Source: Cryptomeria japonica
Taxonomy: Eukaryota > Streptophyta > Pinopsida > Cupressales > Cupressaceae
DNA length: 64,000 nt
Assembly (NCBI RefSeq): GCF_030272615.1
Contig: NC_081413.1
Span: 164,085,080-164,149,079 of the forward strand
Direction: 5' to 3'
Each line of letters begins with the position of its first letter. The first letter of the stretch is position 1. This document shows, in pieces, positions 34,599 to 46,979 of this stretch. The translations under genes were made by a program, and so were the position numbers. The notes beneath the pieces were generated by a model, which saw nothing but the letters and a program-made list of their open reading frames with translations, was not told the origin of the DNA and made no database searches.

Positions 34599-35912
34599 TG
34601 TAAGGAAAGCAAGTGCAAAATACGCTTCCCTAATGTCAATTCACAGAGGAGAAAACAGACTAGTGTAGACTAAATTTCAACATTTACTGAATATGGCACA
34701 AGTGACACATATACAAAACTAACACAGAGAGATAATACAGAGAATTAACATGGGAAAACCCTTTCGGGAGAAAAACCCACCACCAGCAAATGATCGACTT
34801 TATTATTAGTATGTAAAAACAATACAATACACTCTCATCTGCAGATATCCAACACTCTATTATACAGTCATTCTAGATTGACATACAAACATTTGGATTA
34901 AACTCTTCATGGAACATACACCAACTCTCAAGTATTTCACACCCATTCTGCATTACAGTCAGTTGTTAATATTAGGCTAAATGATGGTTCACAAGAGCAG
35001 CTGTCCTAATGGCCCGAAGTCTAACCATTTGCCTACATCGATCTGTATTCATGAGAAAATGATTATCCCACATGCAGCAGAGAACCGGGTCAGTTTGTAT
35101 TCATATACACCGACGGTCACACACATAGTGTCTGAGAGTCAACCTTTTGGATCTTGGTCCGACCTTGCTTCTGCAGTCGTTGGCTATTGGCATAACATTC
35201 ACAAAGTAAAACCGATGGCCTGATGATACTCGAGACTTCGCTCCTGCAGTCGGCCGCTCCATCGTCCATCGACATAACATCCAGAAGGTGAATCCAATGG
35301 CCCGATGATACCTGATCGCCTAAGGTGACTCTATCAGGTCACCGGTATAGCTTTCCAAAAGCAACACCGATCTCCGATGGTTAAGAGTGGTCTTCATCAG
35401 GACATCAGAACAAGAAACCAACTGCTATCTTGATCACTGATACCAAGAGCCCGGACTCATCAGCTCATCGGACCACATCAAAACCGGCTATCCCGATATT
35501 GCCAGCTCGATAACATACAATGATCCCATCGGGTCTTCGGAACACAAGGGAGAATTCTATGCCGATAAGTGAGACAAGAAGAGCGGACCCATTGAGACAT
35601 CGGCATGACATTTAGAATGTCAACCCGATACCCGATATGCGACCTGAACCACTGAAGAGAACTTCATCAGATCATCGGCACAACACTACTGCAGTCTCCC
35701 TGAAAACCCGAAGTTATCCGATGACCAAAATCAACTCATTAGGTCATCAGGATACCGTTATACCTACTATTCTGATCCCCGATAGAGAGGAACACATCGA
35801 CAAAAGTCATGCCGATAGAGCTCACAAAGATCCTTCATGTTGTTTCATCGGAAAGACTTAACCCAATCAGTATGGATTATTGTCAAGTGAATTAGAGGCA
35901 CATATTCCAACA
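34599..35912 (-). mobile_element. Copia-type solo LTR (1.3 kb) inside the Tat element
   Basis: On the minus strand it begins TGTTGGAATATGTGCC and ends CCTTACA, with flanks AAAAC (34594-34598) and AAAAT (35913-35917), a 4-of-5 match for a target duplication. There is no second copy in the window, and no PBS or PPT. It contains GGTTTTTCTCCCG and GGGTTTTCCCATG on the minus strand near 34755, blocks common in plant copia LTRs, and many CCGAT/ATCGG motifs. The left boundary is less certain than the right. Confidence 0.65.
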
Positions 35913-36139
35913 AAAATAGGGTCATTTGCATTCACATCCATAGTGAAATTTGAGCTCTGGGAGTGACCTTTTAGTAGAGCAAGGAGTAGTCAGGATGCCG
36001 GTTCCCATAGCAGAGCACTGATTAGAGCGAGTTCGACGATTCCAGTGGCCAGACGACTATGGACCACTAGTATGTGAATTTGAATTTTTGAATTTCATGC
36101 ATTTTTGGTATGTTTTTTGCTTAGTCCAAGTTGAGTCAA

Positions 36140-36440
36140 CACAATAGCACTAAAACTATGTTTTGGTACTGTTGTCAACTAAATTAGTGCTATTATGCTG
36201 CTATAGCGCTATTGCATAGTGATTTTAGCACTTGTTTCAAGTCTAGCGCTATTGTATAGCTGCTTTAGAGCTTTTGTTTGTTTAGCGCTATGGAGTAGTT
36301 GATTGAGCATTGTTGTTGTGAGGTGACACTTTTGTATAGTCAATGTAGCACTATTGTTGGTTTAGCGCTATTGAGTGGTTGATTTAGTGCTTTTGCAAGG
36401 ATATTAGTGTTGTTGTGTTTAGAATAGTGCTTTTGTGTAG
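36140..36440. repeat. AGCGCT-rich degenerate repeat (3' side of Tat)
   Basis: About ten units of roughly 30 bases, each centred on TAGCGCTATT or a mutated form (TAGTGCTATT, TAGCACTTG), separated by T-rich spacers. A related array with complementary spacers lies at 60170-60415 in the 5' leader of the same element. Confidence 0.8.
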
Positions 36441-36743
36441 GAAAATAGATGCCCCAGTGTGTTTGAAAAAGAAACTCCTGATGCCAATGATGGATGGATG
36501 GAGATGTGAGGTGAGAGTTGTTTTGAACCATAGCAGCCCTGATGAGACTTAGGTCATTTAGGATAAATGTCTATTGTAGTCTAGGTGTGTCATGATTGCT
36601 TACCTGTTGAGACCTGAAGATACTTGATCAAAGTATCTGTTGATAGTCTACGTTTAAACTTAAGAAAGTTTGAAACAAAACAACTAATGATGATGGTTGA
36701 TGTAGGTGTGTAGGAGGATCTTCACATCTTATAGATGCGCAAG

Positions 36744-38660
36744 AGGCATCCCACCACATAGGTGTTGTGCGATCAATTGACAGAGACCAAGGTGGATTGC
36801 ATTGTAGCGACAAGCCTATATGATATTATGTATATGCTCGTGATTCAGACAAATCACAGGTTGATCACTACATTGGTAGAGCGATGGCATAGTGAGACAT
36901 GCATGTTTCACTTAGTGCAGGGGGAGATGACAGTGACACTGAAGGATGTATGCCATATCCTATACATTCCCATTCAAGGAGAGCTGGTGACATATGATCG
37001 AGTGTGGGGGACAGCAATAGTGTATAGATTTTTTGATGAGGATGTCTTCATTGATGACAGATCGATAGCCTGGGAGGATATAGCAACCTTGTATGAGCCA
37101 TTACCAGTAGTGCTATCAGGGATTTTTGGGGGACTGCTATGTCCAGATCGATGATCGCATGGACTTACCATTGGTTGGGGTCAGGTGATTGAGCAGATGA
37201 TGACAGAGGGGACTCGGTTTGCATGGGGACCATGCATGCTATCTCACTTATATCAAGATCTTCATGAGGTAGCATACCAAGGGGTGGGATCATTGGGAGT
37301 GGGAGAACTTACTAGTTACCTGACCAGTTAGTCTGTGATTCTGAGCAGTGGGCCAGCCATATGTATACATGTCTGGAGGTATGATGAGTCATCCCCACCT
37401 AGGGAAGTTAGAGTGGTGGCGGCGAGCACTAGATGATTTGGATATAGTGATCTAGAGGCCGTATATTGAGTGTGAGCCCTGGGAGGATGATGCAGAGGCA
37501 TTGCCATATGTGTTCATGACATGATACCTCATTGGTAGGACAACCTACAATGTAGAGAGACAACTTTCTGGCAGAGTTTTGAGACAGTTTGGGCGATGGC
37601 AGGGATTGTCTAGTGGTTCTAGAGAGTATGCACGGGTGGTACAAGAGAGGTACTTATGGGTGCCAGTGTTACCTTATGATCAGGCATTGGTAGAGTTCCA
37701 CACATTATAGGCAAGACCATGGCATATGAGGCTAGGGGTAGTAGATGCTGGGGTGTCAGATGAGTACACTCAGTACATTGCGGCACATCCAATTCCTCGG
37801 ATATCAGATCTGACAGAGCCGATTCTAGATTTTGAGGAGGATAGGGGACAAAGATGGAGGAGGAGAGGAGGTCACAGAGTAGTAGGTGGATGAGGGAGAG
37901 GGGATGTTGGTGGTGGGGATGGAGAAGGTGGTGATGGAGGAGGAGGAGGAGGGGGTGGGGTTTTTGGAGGAGGTGGTAGATTCGGAGGTGGAGTTGGGGG
38001 TGGTGGACGATTACAATGGAGAGGGAGAGGTGGGCAGCCATTGCAGCTATCTCAGGGACCTTTGATGTAGGGAGGCATGAGATTAGGTGGCAGGGATGTA
38101 GGTGAGGGTCAGACACCTATGGATACAGGGGAGGGAACCACTGGAGAGGGAGCCACTGGAGAGGCACCTATGGATATGGGGGAGGGAGCTACAGGTGGAG
38201 ATCTGCTAGACCATATGATATTATTCTTGCAAACTCAGCTTGAGGATATGGAGGTAGAGGTAGCAACTAGAGATGTGCAGTTGTTTACATGAGAGTCAGA
38301 GCTGATGGTAGTGCTACAGGAGAGAGATCAAGTCATGGAGAGATTTGTAGTGCTATAGGAGAGAGTACAGGTGGGAGCAGGAGTAGGAGCATAGGGTCCT
38401 ACTGGGGATGCAATGAGGGAGATGCGATGAGCATAGGAGGAGATAAATTATTGGTGGGGGGTTATATGAGCAGGTGGTGCCAGCTAGTCAACAATAACTT
38501 AGCTATTCATAGATGTGGCGAGCGAGATCAGAGCAGTCTCAAAGGATGCAGAGTAGTGGTGGTGTGATGGGTCCTCCATGGAGAGATGGATCAGGTTGTG
38601 CGGGGGCTAGTGGGGGAGCAAGTGGTGATGGTGGTGCAGCATCCGATCAAAGTGATATCT
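36744..38660 (+). pseudogene. Plant mobile domain (PMD) ORF, antisense in the Tat element
   Basis: Reads on the plus strand, opposite to gag-pol. The open piece 36762-37154 has LVERWHSETCMFHLVQGEMT and VTLKDVCHILYIPIQGELVT, the core signature of the plant mobile domain (the family of MAIN/MAIL1 and many plant transposon proteins). After a stop near 37154 further PMD-like text follows to about 37790: FAWGPCMLSHLYQDLHEVAY, WWRRALDDLDIVI, RPYIECEPWEDDAEALPYVF, LIGRTTYNVERQLSGRVLRQ, YTQYIAAHPIPRISDL. Then comes a Gly-rich low-complexity stretch (about 37850-38060) and a helical tail (LEDMEVEVATRDVQLF). Several stops and shifts break it. The function in retrotransposons is unknown. Minus ORFs at 37429-38116 are shadows. 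Confidence 0.82.
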
Positions 38661-40038
38661 AAGAGGACATTTTTGTATTCTTTTACATTGTCATTTTGGA
38701 TTGTGTCTTGGATGGCTCTTGGTAGCCTATATTTTGGACTTCATTGTACTTTGATACATGTATGTTTTTGGCAATATGATATGATATATGAGGAGATCCC
38801 ATATTTTGTGATGATATGCATGTTGATGATATGTATGGATGCTTATGCAGGATGATGATCTTATGATTTTGCTTAGATGGATATTTACACTTGCTATATG
38901 GATGATCTTATGTTTATGAATGTTACATGATGATTTATTCCTACATGATGTCTATATGCATATTTTATGATGTGATGCTAACATGTGGATGCAGATTGAT
39001 ATGCATGATTTGGTGATGTTAATGCTTCATGTATGTAATGACATGATGCTGATGTATGCATATTTAAATGATGATTATGATGGTATAGAGAGTATCTTGT
39101 ACTTTATGTTGATATAATGATATGCAATGATGTTTAATGTAATGTGTTGAATGAATGATTTATTTATGTAAATGCATCTAGATGGTCTTTAGATGAATGT
39201 AATATGGATAAACAAATGTAAAGTACAAATGTTTAAATGATGATTTTTAAATGAATGCATATGTATAATGTATGAACCACTGTTGAGACAAATGGTTTTG
39301 TTATGATTCTAAATGGCGAAAAATACGATGAAGTGAAATGATAATGTAATGATAATGCAACTCATGGGTAATGAAGAACTGCACGTTAATGCAATTAAAA
39401 GGATAATGAATGCATTGTAATGAATCTTAAATGAAATGAAATGAATGAGTATAAGAATATACTAAATGGATAAATGAATGCGCTTAACTAATGGATAGAC
39501 ATATAAATGTATGCAATTATGGAAATCTAAACAGATGTATGGTACACACGTGTTTAAATGATGATAAATGATGATCAATAACTGACACTAAATGAATGCA
39601 TAGTAATGGTTAATAATGATAGTAAATGCAAATAAGGACAATTTTATCATATAAATGAATCTAAATGTCATGATTATGTAATGATGAAATGATATAATGA
39701 GACTAATGCAAGGTTGTTGAAACTTTTGCATGATGCACTGATGATGTATCAGAGAACTCTATCATGATTGTATTCAAGACCAACTCAATTTTCACATAAC
39801 TTCTCATATTAACTTTGTTCACACTTTCATACAAAACCATGCATATGAACGATGAATGAGTAAATGTATGGGTGACGTGCAACAAAATGCAATATAAATA
39901 GATGAAAGGGAATGACAATCCATAGTGCTTTTATTTTCATCATTGAGCATGATAATATTGAACTTGGATGAGGCAGTAGGAACCAAGAATGGAGCATCGT
40001 ACCTGCAAAAAAACAACATAAATAAAGAATAAAGAATA
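38661..40038. other. AT-rich, ATGATG-biased non-coding DNA of the Tat element
   Basis: From about 38760 to 39700 the plus strand is dominated by irregular ATGAT, AATGA and ATGCA words without a clean period. No credible gene is seen; the three minus ORFs at 39703-40057 overlap one another and show no domain. Confidence 0.6.
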
Positions 40039-40290
40039 TGTTAGGTCCCAGAGACAACTGAGAGTGGGGGGTGAATCAGTTGTCAACTAATTTTAAACCA
40101 AAAGATAACTTAACCACCTTAATGTTTAATACCAGTAAACTAGTTAAGTATGTCGATAGACAGTGTTAACAGTTATTAGCTATATTGGCAAAGATTAATG
40201 CATGAAACATAAACACAAAGTCATCCACAACATATGACACCAAAATTTGTACGTGGAAACCTTGTAAGGGGAAAAACCACAGTGGGAAAC
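40039..40290 (+). mobile_element. Truncated copia-type LTR fragment
   Basis: Begins TGTTAGGTCCCAGAGACAAC followed by GGGGGGTGAATCAGTTG, the same plan as the outer end of element B's LTR (TGTTAGGATTCC...GGGGGTGAATCAGTATC). It also has GTACGTGGAAACC and GTGGGAAACC, then breaks off near 40290. No partner, PBS or clear target duplication is visible. Confidence 0.6.
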
Positions 40291-40329
40291 CTTTTTGTTT
40301 GTTTGGTATCTGCTTGGATGCGTATGTAC

Positions 40330-40525
40330 AAGGTGTTAGCATGTTTTTGATTGATTTTTGATGTTTTCAAAATGTTTTTGGATTTTGTGAGATAGTTTTC
40401 CAATGTTTTTGGATTTTGGTGATTGTTTTCCAATGTTTTTGGATTTTGTGAGATAGTTTTCCAATGTTTTTGGATTTTGCTTATTGTTTTCCAATGTTTT
40501 TGGATTTTGTGAGACAGTTTTGAAA
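40330..40525. repeat. Minisatellite, about 31-base unit
   Basis: Five or more units of TTTTCCAATGTTTTTGGATT plus a variable TTGTGAGATAG or TTGGTGATTG ending. It follows the truncated copia LTR fragment in the Tat element's 3' region. Confidence 0.9.
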
Positions 40526-40929
40526 TGAAGAACTTAATGAATCACAAGTAATACATAATCCACTTCCACCAAACAGATTAAGGGTATTGCCCCCAGTTTA
40601 GACATGACTATGAAAAAGCGGGATGTGAGACGCATAAAGTACTATCCTTGATTGCAGATCAATAACAAGCCATGCGTTGGATGGATGGCTGAAATGAATG
40701 TGATCACAACAAGTTTGAAAGATAATGGAGCCATAGCCTTTATGAGTGGTCACTATTTGCTAGGTTTTTACCATCGTACTTACCCAAGGTGCCACCGGAG
40801 TGGTTGTTCACCGTTTGGATGCATGATTTTTCTTTACTATTTTGATGTTTTTGTATTTTCTTCAGGGCATTTATCTTAATGTTTTTGGTGTATTTTTGGT
40901 ATGTATGGGAGCTTGATGCTCTATGCAGT

Positions 40930-41010
40930 TTATGTATAAAACCATTTGAGGTGCATGTTGTTGATTAGATCTGCTAGTGATTCTCCTTCTAACGTAGCCA
41001 ACTGATATGA
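40930..41010 (-). pseudogene. Tat integrase C-terminal tail, separated by chromovirus 2
   Basis: The minus frame reads GSYQLATLEGESLADLINNM then HLKWFYT and a TAA at 40930-40932, the normal end of Tat pol. It joins in frame to 50472 when chromovirus 2 and one target copy are removed (9456 bases, a multiple of three). Confidence 0.88.
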
Positions 41011-41015
41011 CCCAG

Positions 41016-42543
41016 TGATGGGATGGGGTTAGGGATAGACTAGCCTAGTCTATTCTCTTGGATCCTTTCCTTGGATCACCTGGTGTTCTCTACACACCAT
41101 AGGGTCTCTAGGACTTCCCTTTTCTTGAGGAATCCCCTGACCTTGCCCAATCCACCCACCAATGAGTTGCAATGCTGCTCTTAAGGTCTCACCTACTCAT
41201 GAGACTCAAACCCCTTACTATGGCTAATAAGGGCTAATCTTGTTCCACACCTTCCAAGGTCTTAGAAAGGTTGTTTTAGGTCTATTTCATGGTCTATCCA
41301 CCCATTCATGAGCCCCCAAGAGGTTTCAAGGTTCTAACCCCTTACCAATTTCATAAATTTGGGGTTTTTCCTTCAAATAGGGCTACAAGGATTAGGACCA
41401 ATTAGGCCTCCTACCCGGTCTTTTAGGGACCCCTCTCTCAAATGATGCACAAACAACCCAACCTACCAAAAAGGACTACCATTCATTTAGCAAGGACTCA
41501 TGGATTTTCTAGGTTTTAGGCCTCCAAGTGTTCGTACACTATCCTAGGTGGATTTTAAGGTTTTCAAGGGTTTTTGTGAGCGTTTTTAGGGTCTGTCTGG
41601 GTCACAGTGAAGGTTTTGTGTTTATCCACCTTGTTTGGATTGGTGGAGGCTCCTCCTTCACACTAGTGATGCTTCACACACTCCTCTACACCTCCTCCAA
41701 AGGATGCACTCTCCACTAATCAACCTTGCTCTCCAAGACCTCTGCAAATTGACCTCTCGTAACTGGGCACTATCCAATCTCACCTAGGAGTGGGTCTTAG
41801 CTTGGCCTTCTTGCATTTTCAAGGCCCTTGTTTTCTTTTCAATATGCTTCAAGGTCTAAACTCTCATTCCCCATGGTTTCATGGTGGTTCCGCAACAGGG
41901 AATGGAGTTATGCAACCATTTACACAATCTTGTCCAAAATTAGACAGTAAGAAGACAATTTACAAACTATTTACAAACACACTCAATATGCAGATAAACA
42001 CCTAAAATAATTGCTTGAAATGAGAGTATTTACACCATGAAAGACATTCCACATAGTTTTGGACATATCTCAACCCATTAACTTGCTTGGTTGCTTCAGT
42101 CAAACTGACTGGTAACAGTTTTACAGTCTCAGTCTGGTCTTTTTGCTAGGGCCGTACAATGTCTGACATCCAACCCATTCAATTAGGGTTTGCAACATCT
42201 TATACTACACATACCTCGGTGTGTGTGCCCATACTAGGGTTTTCCATGCTAACCTAAATAATTTGACATCATGGTGGAAAAGTTGCTTGACAACTTTTAA
42301 AAGTTGTCATGCAACTTCTGAGCAACTTTCCCAATGTTGCTTTTCATGACTCCTAGACCCACATTGGGACAACCTAAGGACACCACCATGTTATAAAGGA
42401 CCCCTAAACACCACAAAGACACACATACCCTCCATTTTCAATAAAATCACAATCTTGACTTATGACCCCTAAGATCTCCACTGGGACCCTACCTAGGACC
42501 TATGAGCACATGAGGGAGATCTTGAAAGGGTGCTCCTGCACCA
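41016..42543 (-). repeat. 3' LTR of chromovirus 2
   Basis: 1528 bases, TGATGGGATGG to CTGCACCA. It lacks about 59 bases present near the inner end of the other LTR (around 50380-50440). Confidence 0.95.
42282..42315. repeat. 34-base palindrome in the chromovirus 2 LTR
   Basis: The core TGACAACTTTTAAAAGTTGTCA (positions 42288-42309) is a perfect inverted repeat, extended on both sides by GTTGC and GCAAC. The same 34 bases occur in the other LTR at 50146-50179. Confidence 0.95.
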
Positions 42544-42563
42544 TACTCCCCCTCTGCACAAAA

Positions 42564-42803
42564 CTAAGAAAAAGAAGAAGAAATGAGAGCCAGGTCTATT
42601 CCAAGTGTCTTGAATTTTCTTTCTTCAACCTAGGTAGCTTTAGACTCAAGCTCTCCTGCCCACTTCACCAAGTGTTCTATATAGACTTGGTGTCTGGTGG
42701 ACTTCTTTACTCTAGATTGCAAGATTTCCTCTACTATTGGCTTCTTCACCTGTGGTAAGGAATTAACATCTAGGTCCTGCAGTACCTTGGCTTGATTCTC
42801 AAT
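42564..42803 (-). pseudogene. Chromovirus 2 chromodomain
   Basis: Continues the integrase frame after a TAG at about 42801. It reads EEILQSRVKKSTRHQVYIEH, then LVKWAGELESKAT, where the next codon should be Trp (EATW in chromovirus 1) and is TAG instead. The frame ends at TAG 42564-42566, next to the PPT. The domain would target insertion to modified histones. Confidence 0.85.
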
Positions 42804-43860
42804 CTACCCTTCTATCTCACCCTTGTACATGATCAGATCAACAACGTTAAAGACTGGTGATATAGCCAAATCTGAAGGCAGGTCAATCTTGTAAGCATTC
42901 TTACCATATTGTGATAGGATTCTACAAGGTCCTACCCTTCTCATTTTTAGTTTGGTAGGCTTACCACTTTGCATCCTAGCTTTGCTCAAATGGACCATCA
43001 CATAGTCACCCACCTTGAACTGAACTTCTCTCCTTTTCTCATCCACTTTGGCTTTTAGTTTTTGAGTGGATTCAAGGATGGCCTTCTTAACTTGCTCTTG
43101 AACTTCCTTGATGGTTTGAGTGAATTCCTCTTCTTGCCCACTCTTCATCTCCAAAGTACCAAGGTCTCTTAACTCACACACTCCCCTTGGATGTCTTCCA
43201 TACACAACCTCAAAAGGACTTCTACCAATGGTCCTATTCACACTGTCATTATATGCATACTCTGCTTGAGGAATGATAAGGTCCCATGTCTGACCATACT
43301 CCTTAGTTAGACACCTCAACAAATTGCCTAACACCCTATTGATGACTTCAGTTTGACCATCTGTTTGTGGATGGTAAGCTAAGATAAATGATAAGTTAGT
43401 TCCTAGTCTCCTCCATAATGTCTACCAAAAATGACCCATGAACTTGATGTCCCTATTTGAAACAATGCTTAAAGGGAGTCCATGAATTCTAACAATCTCT
43501 TTGAAGAAGAGATGTGCAACATAGCTAGCATCATGTGTAGTCTTACATGGTATGAAATGACTCATCTTGGAAAATCTATCTACTACCACATAGATGTTGT
43601 CCATACCTATTTTAGTCTTGGGAAGTCCTACTAAAAAGTCCATGCTTATACATTCCCAAGGTCTGTTAGGGACTGACAATGGTTGATAGAGACTAGCATT
43701 GCTTGATCCTCCTTTTGCTCTTTGACATACACCACATTGTTCTACATATCTTTTCACATCCCTTGGCAACTTTGGCCAATAGTAGTACCTCTATACTAAG
43801 TCTAGGGTCTTATTAATCCCAAAGTGTCCACTCAAACTACCATTATGTTTCTCTTGGATG
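42804..43860 (-). pseudogene. Chromovirus 2 integrase
   Basis: Zinc half QCGVCQRAKGG near 43730. Core: ECISMDFLVGLPKTKIG holds the first catalytic Asp. The second, normally SDRD, is SNRD (codon AAT at 43455-43457, from GAT). The Glu is kept in TDGQTEVINRVL (about 43345). A TAG (about 43421) interrupts between the last two. The C-terminal part (42804-43334) has YNDSVNRTIGRSPFEVVYG and the GPY-type block RRVGPCRILSQYGKNAYKID. Confidence 0.92.
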
Positions 43861-45245
43861 AGGTTCTCCCTCATAGATCTTCTAGGTACACACAACTGAT
43901 TACCCTTGAACAAGAGACCATTTTGGAGAGTGTAATCTGCATACTCACCATGGAAATGGTTCTCAAACTCCTTGCAAACCTTCTAAGCTGATGAGAAGTC
44001 TTCATCTCCTTCATAGAGGTCTTGGAAACCTTCTATTCCTATGCTCTGCAACTGCAATTCTTGAATAGTCAACAACTTCTTGCTCAATGCATCTTCCACC
44101 TTGTTAGGTTGCCCCTTCTTATGCTTAATGGTGAAGGTGAAGGATTGGAGGTATTCCATCCATTTCAGATGTCTATTTCTTAGCTTCTCTTGAGTGTTGA
44201 TGTAACTCAATGCCTAATTGTCTATGAACACTACAAATTCCTTTGGGAGTAGGTAATGCCTCCATTTTTTTAGAGACTGCACTAATGTCTATAACTCTAG
44301 GTCATAGGTTGAGTACTTCTTCTTTGCTTCATTAAGCTTCTCACTAAAAAATGCCACAGGTCTTCCCTCTTGACTCAATACACCACCTACTACAATTCCA
44401 CTTGCATCACACTCCAAAGTGAATAGCTTATCAAACGTAGGTAGGAGAAGGATAGGTTTTGTGGTTACTTCTTGCTTCAACAATTGAAATGCTTTGTCAG
44501 CCTGCTCTGTCCATTTAAACTTGGTTTTAAGACCTCCTTTAATGGTGTCAAGGACTGGTGCACATATGCCACTGAAATTCCTCACAAACTTCCTATAGAA
44601 TTGAGCTAATCCATGGAAACTTCTAACTTCAGTCCCTATTTTAGGTGCAGGCCAATTCAAGATTGCCTCCACTTTGCTTGGATCCATCTTCAAGGTTCCC
44701 TTAGACACCACAAATCCTAAGTAAACTAGTTCTTTCTTCAAGAAGTCACACTTCTCTAGGTTGATGGATATCTTCTCCTCATGCAACCTCTCTAAGACTA
44801 ACCTCAAATGCTCAAGGTTCTCTTCTTTGGTTCTATTATAGATGAGAACGTCATCTGGGTACACCACCACAAATCTGCCTGTGAATTCCTTCAACACTTC
44901 ATTCATCAACCTCATGAAGGTTCTTGGACCATTGGTGATTCCAAATGGCATCACAAGCCATTCATACAATCCCTCTATGGTCTTGAAAACAGTCTTCCAC
45001 TCATCACCCTCCTTAATTCTTATCTGGTGATAACCACTTTTCAGGTCTAGCTTGGTAAAATACATAGCCCCTCCTAAACAGTACATCAAATCCTCTATTC
45101 TAGGAATAGGAAACCTATACCTTATGGTGATCCTATTGATTGCTCTTGAGTCAGTGCAAAGTCTCCACTTACCTCCTTTTTTTGATGCTAGCACTACCAG
45201 GACTGCACATGGGCTGATGCTCTTCTTAATCAGTCCTTGTTCCAA
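43861..45245 (-). pseudogene. Chromovirus 2 reverse transcriptase and RNase H
   Basis: RT blocks as in chromovirus 1: [54 protein letters not shown]. The catalytic box is [11 protein letters not shown]: Leu of YLDD is Pro (codon 44856-44858), which should cripple the enzyme even though both Asp remain. RNase H follows in the same frame ([18 protein letters not shown], then after a stop SYINTQEKLRNRHLKWMEYL, EDALSKKLLT). The plus-strand ORFs at 44808-45282 are shadows. Confidence 0.94.
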
Positions 45246-45960
45246 TAACTCCTACACTTGCCTTGCTACCTCCTTATTCTGATAAGGTGTGATCTTATAT
45301 GCAGCCTTGTTAGGTATGGATGCACTGGGGACAAAGTCTATTTGATGACTTATAGACCTTTTTGGTGGGAGTGGTGTAGGTGTTCCATCACTCACTATAT
45401 CCTTATGCTCTTGCAACATTTGCTTCACCTCCTTGGGCACTTCTGCCTGCAACTTGTCTTCTTCCTCCTTTGGCTTCACAAAGATGGCACACTTGACTAG
45501 CTCCTCCTCATGTAGTAAGTTTAAGAACTCTTTACCGGTAGCCATTAAGACACTAGGTGTCTTTGAAGTTCCCTCTTCATTCTCTATTAAGGACTGAATT
45601 TTGAAGGTCTTGCTATCCTTCTTAAAGGAAATGGAGTTCTCCTCTCCATCATAGATCACCTTCCTATCAAATTTCCAGGGTCTTCCTAGCAGCAGATGAC
45701 ATGCATCCATAGGCAACACATCACAAAGGATTTTATCCTTGTATCCTCCAATAGAAAACTTTACCCAAGTCTATTCATTGACTAGCACACTCTGCTCATG
45801 ATTCAACCATGTCACCTTGTATGGGTTAGTGTGGGGTATCCTTGTGAGTTTCAACTTCCTAACTGCCTCTTCTAATATGATATTGTCAGTTGAGCCTGAA
45901 TCAACTATCACCTTGTAAAATTTACCAAGAATCTTGCATCTCACCCTAAACAATGCTCTC
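45246..45960 (-). pseudogene. Chromovirus 2 protease and linker
   Basis: The active site is intact: KVIVDSGSTDNIILEEAV at about 45870-45920. Linker blocks follow: MLPMDACHLLLGRPWKFDRK and ISHQIDFVPSASIPNKAAYK. TAG codons near 45770 and 45249 interrupt it. It is in frame with gag and RT. Confidence 0.9.
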
Positions 45961-46979
45961 CTATGCTTAGGTTCATTCTTCTCTGGTTGTCTTATCAAGA
46001 CTCTGTTGAACATCAGATTTTCTCCAATCTCTGATTCAATATGGTCCACCTCAGGTGTCTTTCTCCTTGAAGAGTCTTCATGTGCATAAGCAACCCTCTT
46101 TCCACTACTTGATGATGTAGGCTTGTCATGGCATATATATGTCGGGTGTCCCAATTGTCCACAATTGTAACACTTCATTGTTGCAAAGTAGGAGTTACCT
46201 CTGCCGGTACCTCTGCCCCTACTTGGTCCACCTTGTGCACCTCTTCCTCTAGAGTGTCCTCCTCTGAGATTGGTTTCACTTCCATGCTTAGTCAAATTGG
46301 CTTCTCCTTAGTTCCTCTGTTCATTTGTCTTGCTTTGATAACCACCTTGGTGATTCACTTGTTCTCTACCTCTACCTCTGCCCCTATTATTGGAGTCTCC
46401 TTTCCTTTTGTTCCTCTCTTCTACCTAGGCAGCAAGCTGATGACACTTCTAGATAGTAGTAGGAGTCCATAGGCTTATCTCCTCTTGAATATTCCACTTT
46501 AGGCCACTTAGATAGCTAGCCACCTTAATGGATTCATCTTCTTGGACTTTGGACCTAGTACATAGCTTTTGAAACTCCTCTATGTAGGAGGCCACATCAA
46601 GATCCTTCTGCTTCAATCCTTGTCTCTTCTTATGAAGTTGGACTTCATAATCCTCTGGTAAGTAGTTCTCCTTAATCTTACCCACCATAGCTTTCCAATT
46701 TTCAATAGGTAGCTTTCCCATACTAACTCTTTATTCTTGTAGGTACTTCCACCATGTCAAAGTTGCTCCCCTTAATCTTGATTTGGCAACTTTAATCTTC
46801 TGAGCCTTTGTCACTCCTTCACACTCAAAGTGGTTTTCCATGCCCTCAATCCATTCCATAATAGTGTAAATGTCCATTCTTCCATTGAAATGTGGCAATC
46901 CTTCAAAAGCCTTGGTGTTCAAAGCTTTAATATCTTTCACAAATGGTTCTTCATTGAACAAGGGATCGGGTTCAGGGAT

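Noticed and set aside
37619-38116. Minus ORF rich in His/Leu/Pro
   Set aside because: Antisense of the Gly-rich part of the PMD ORF; repeats GGWGGD-type codons read backward.
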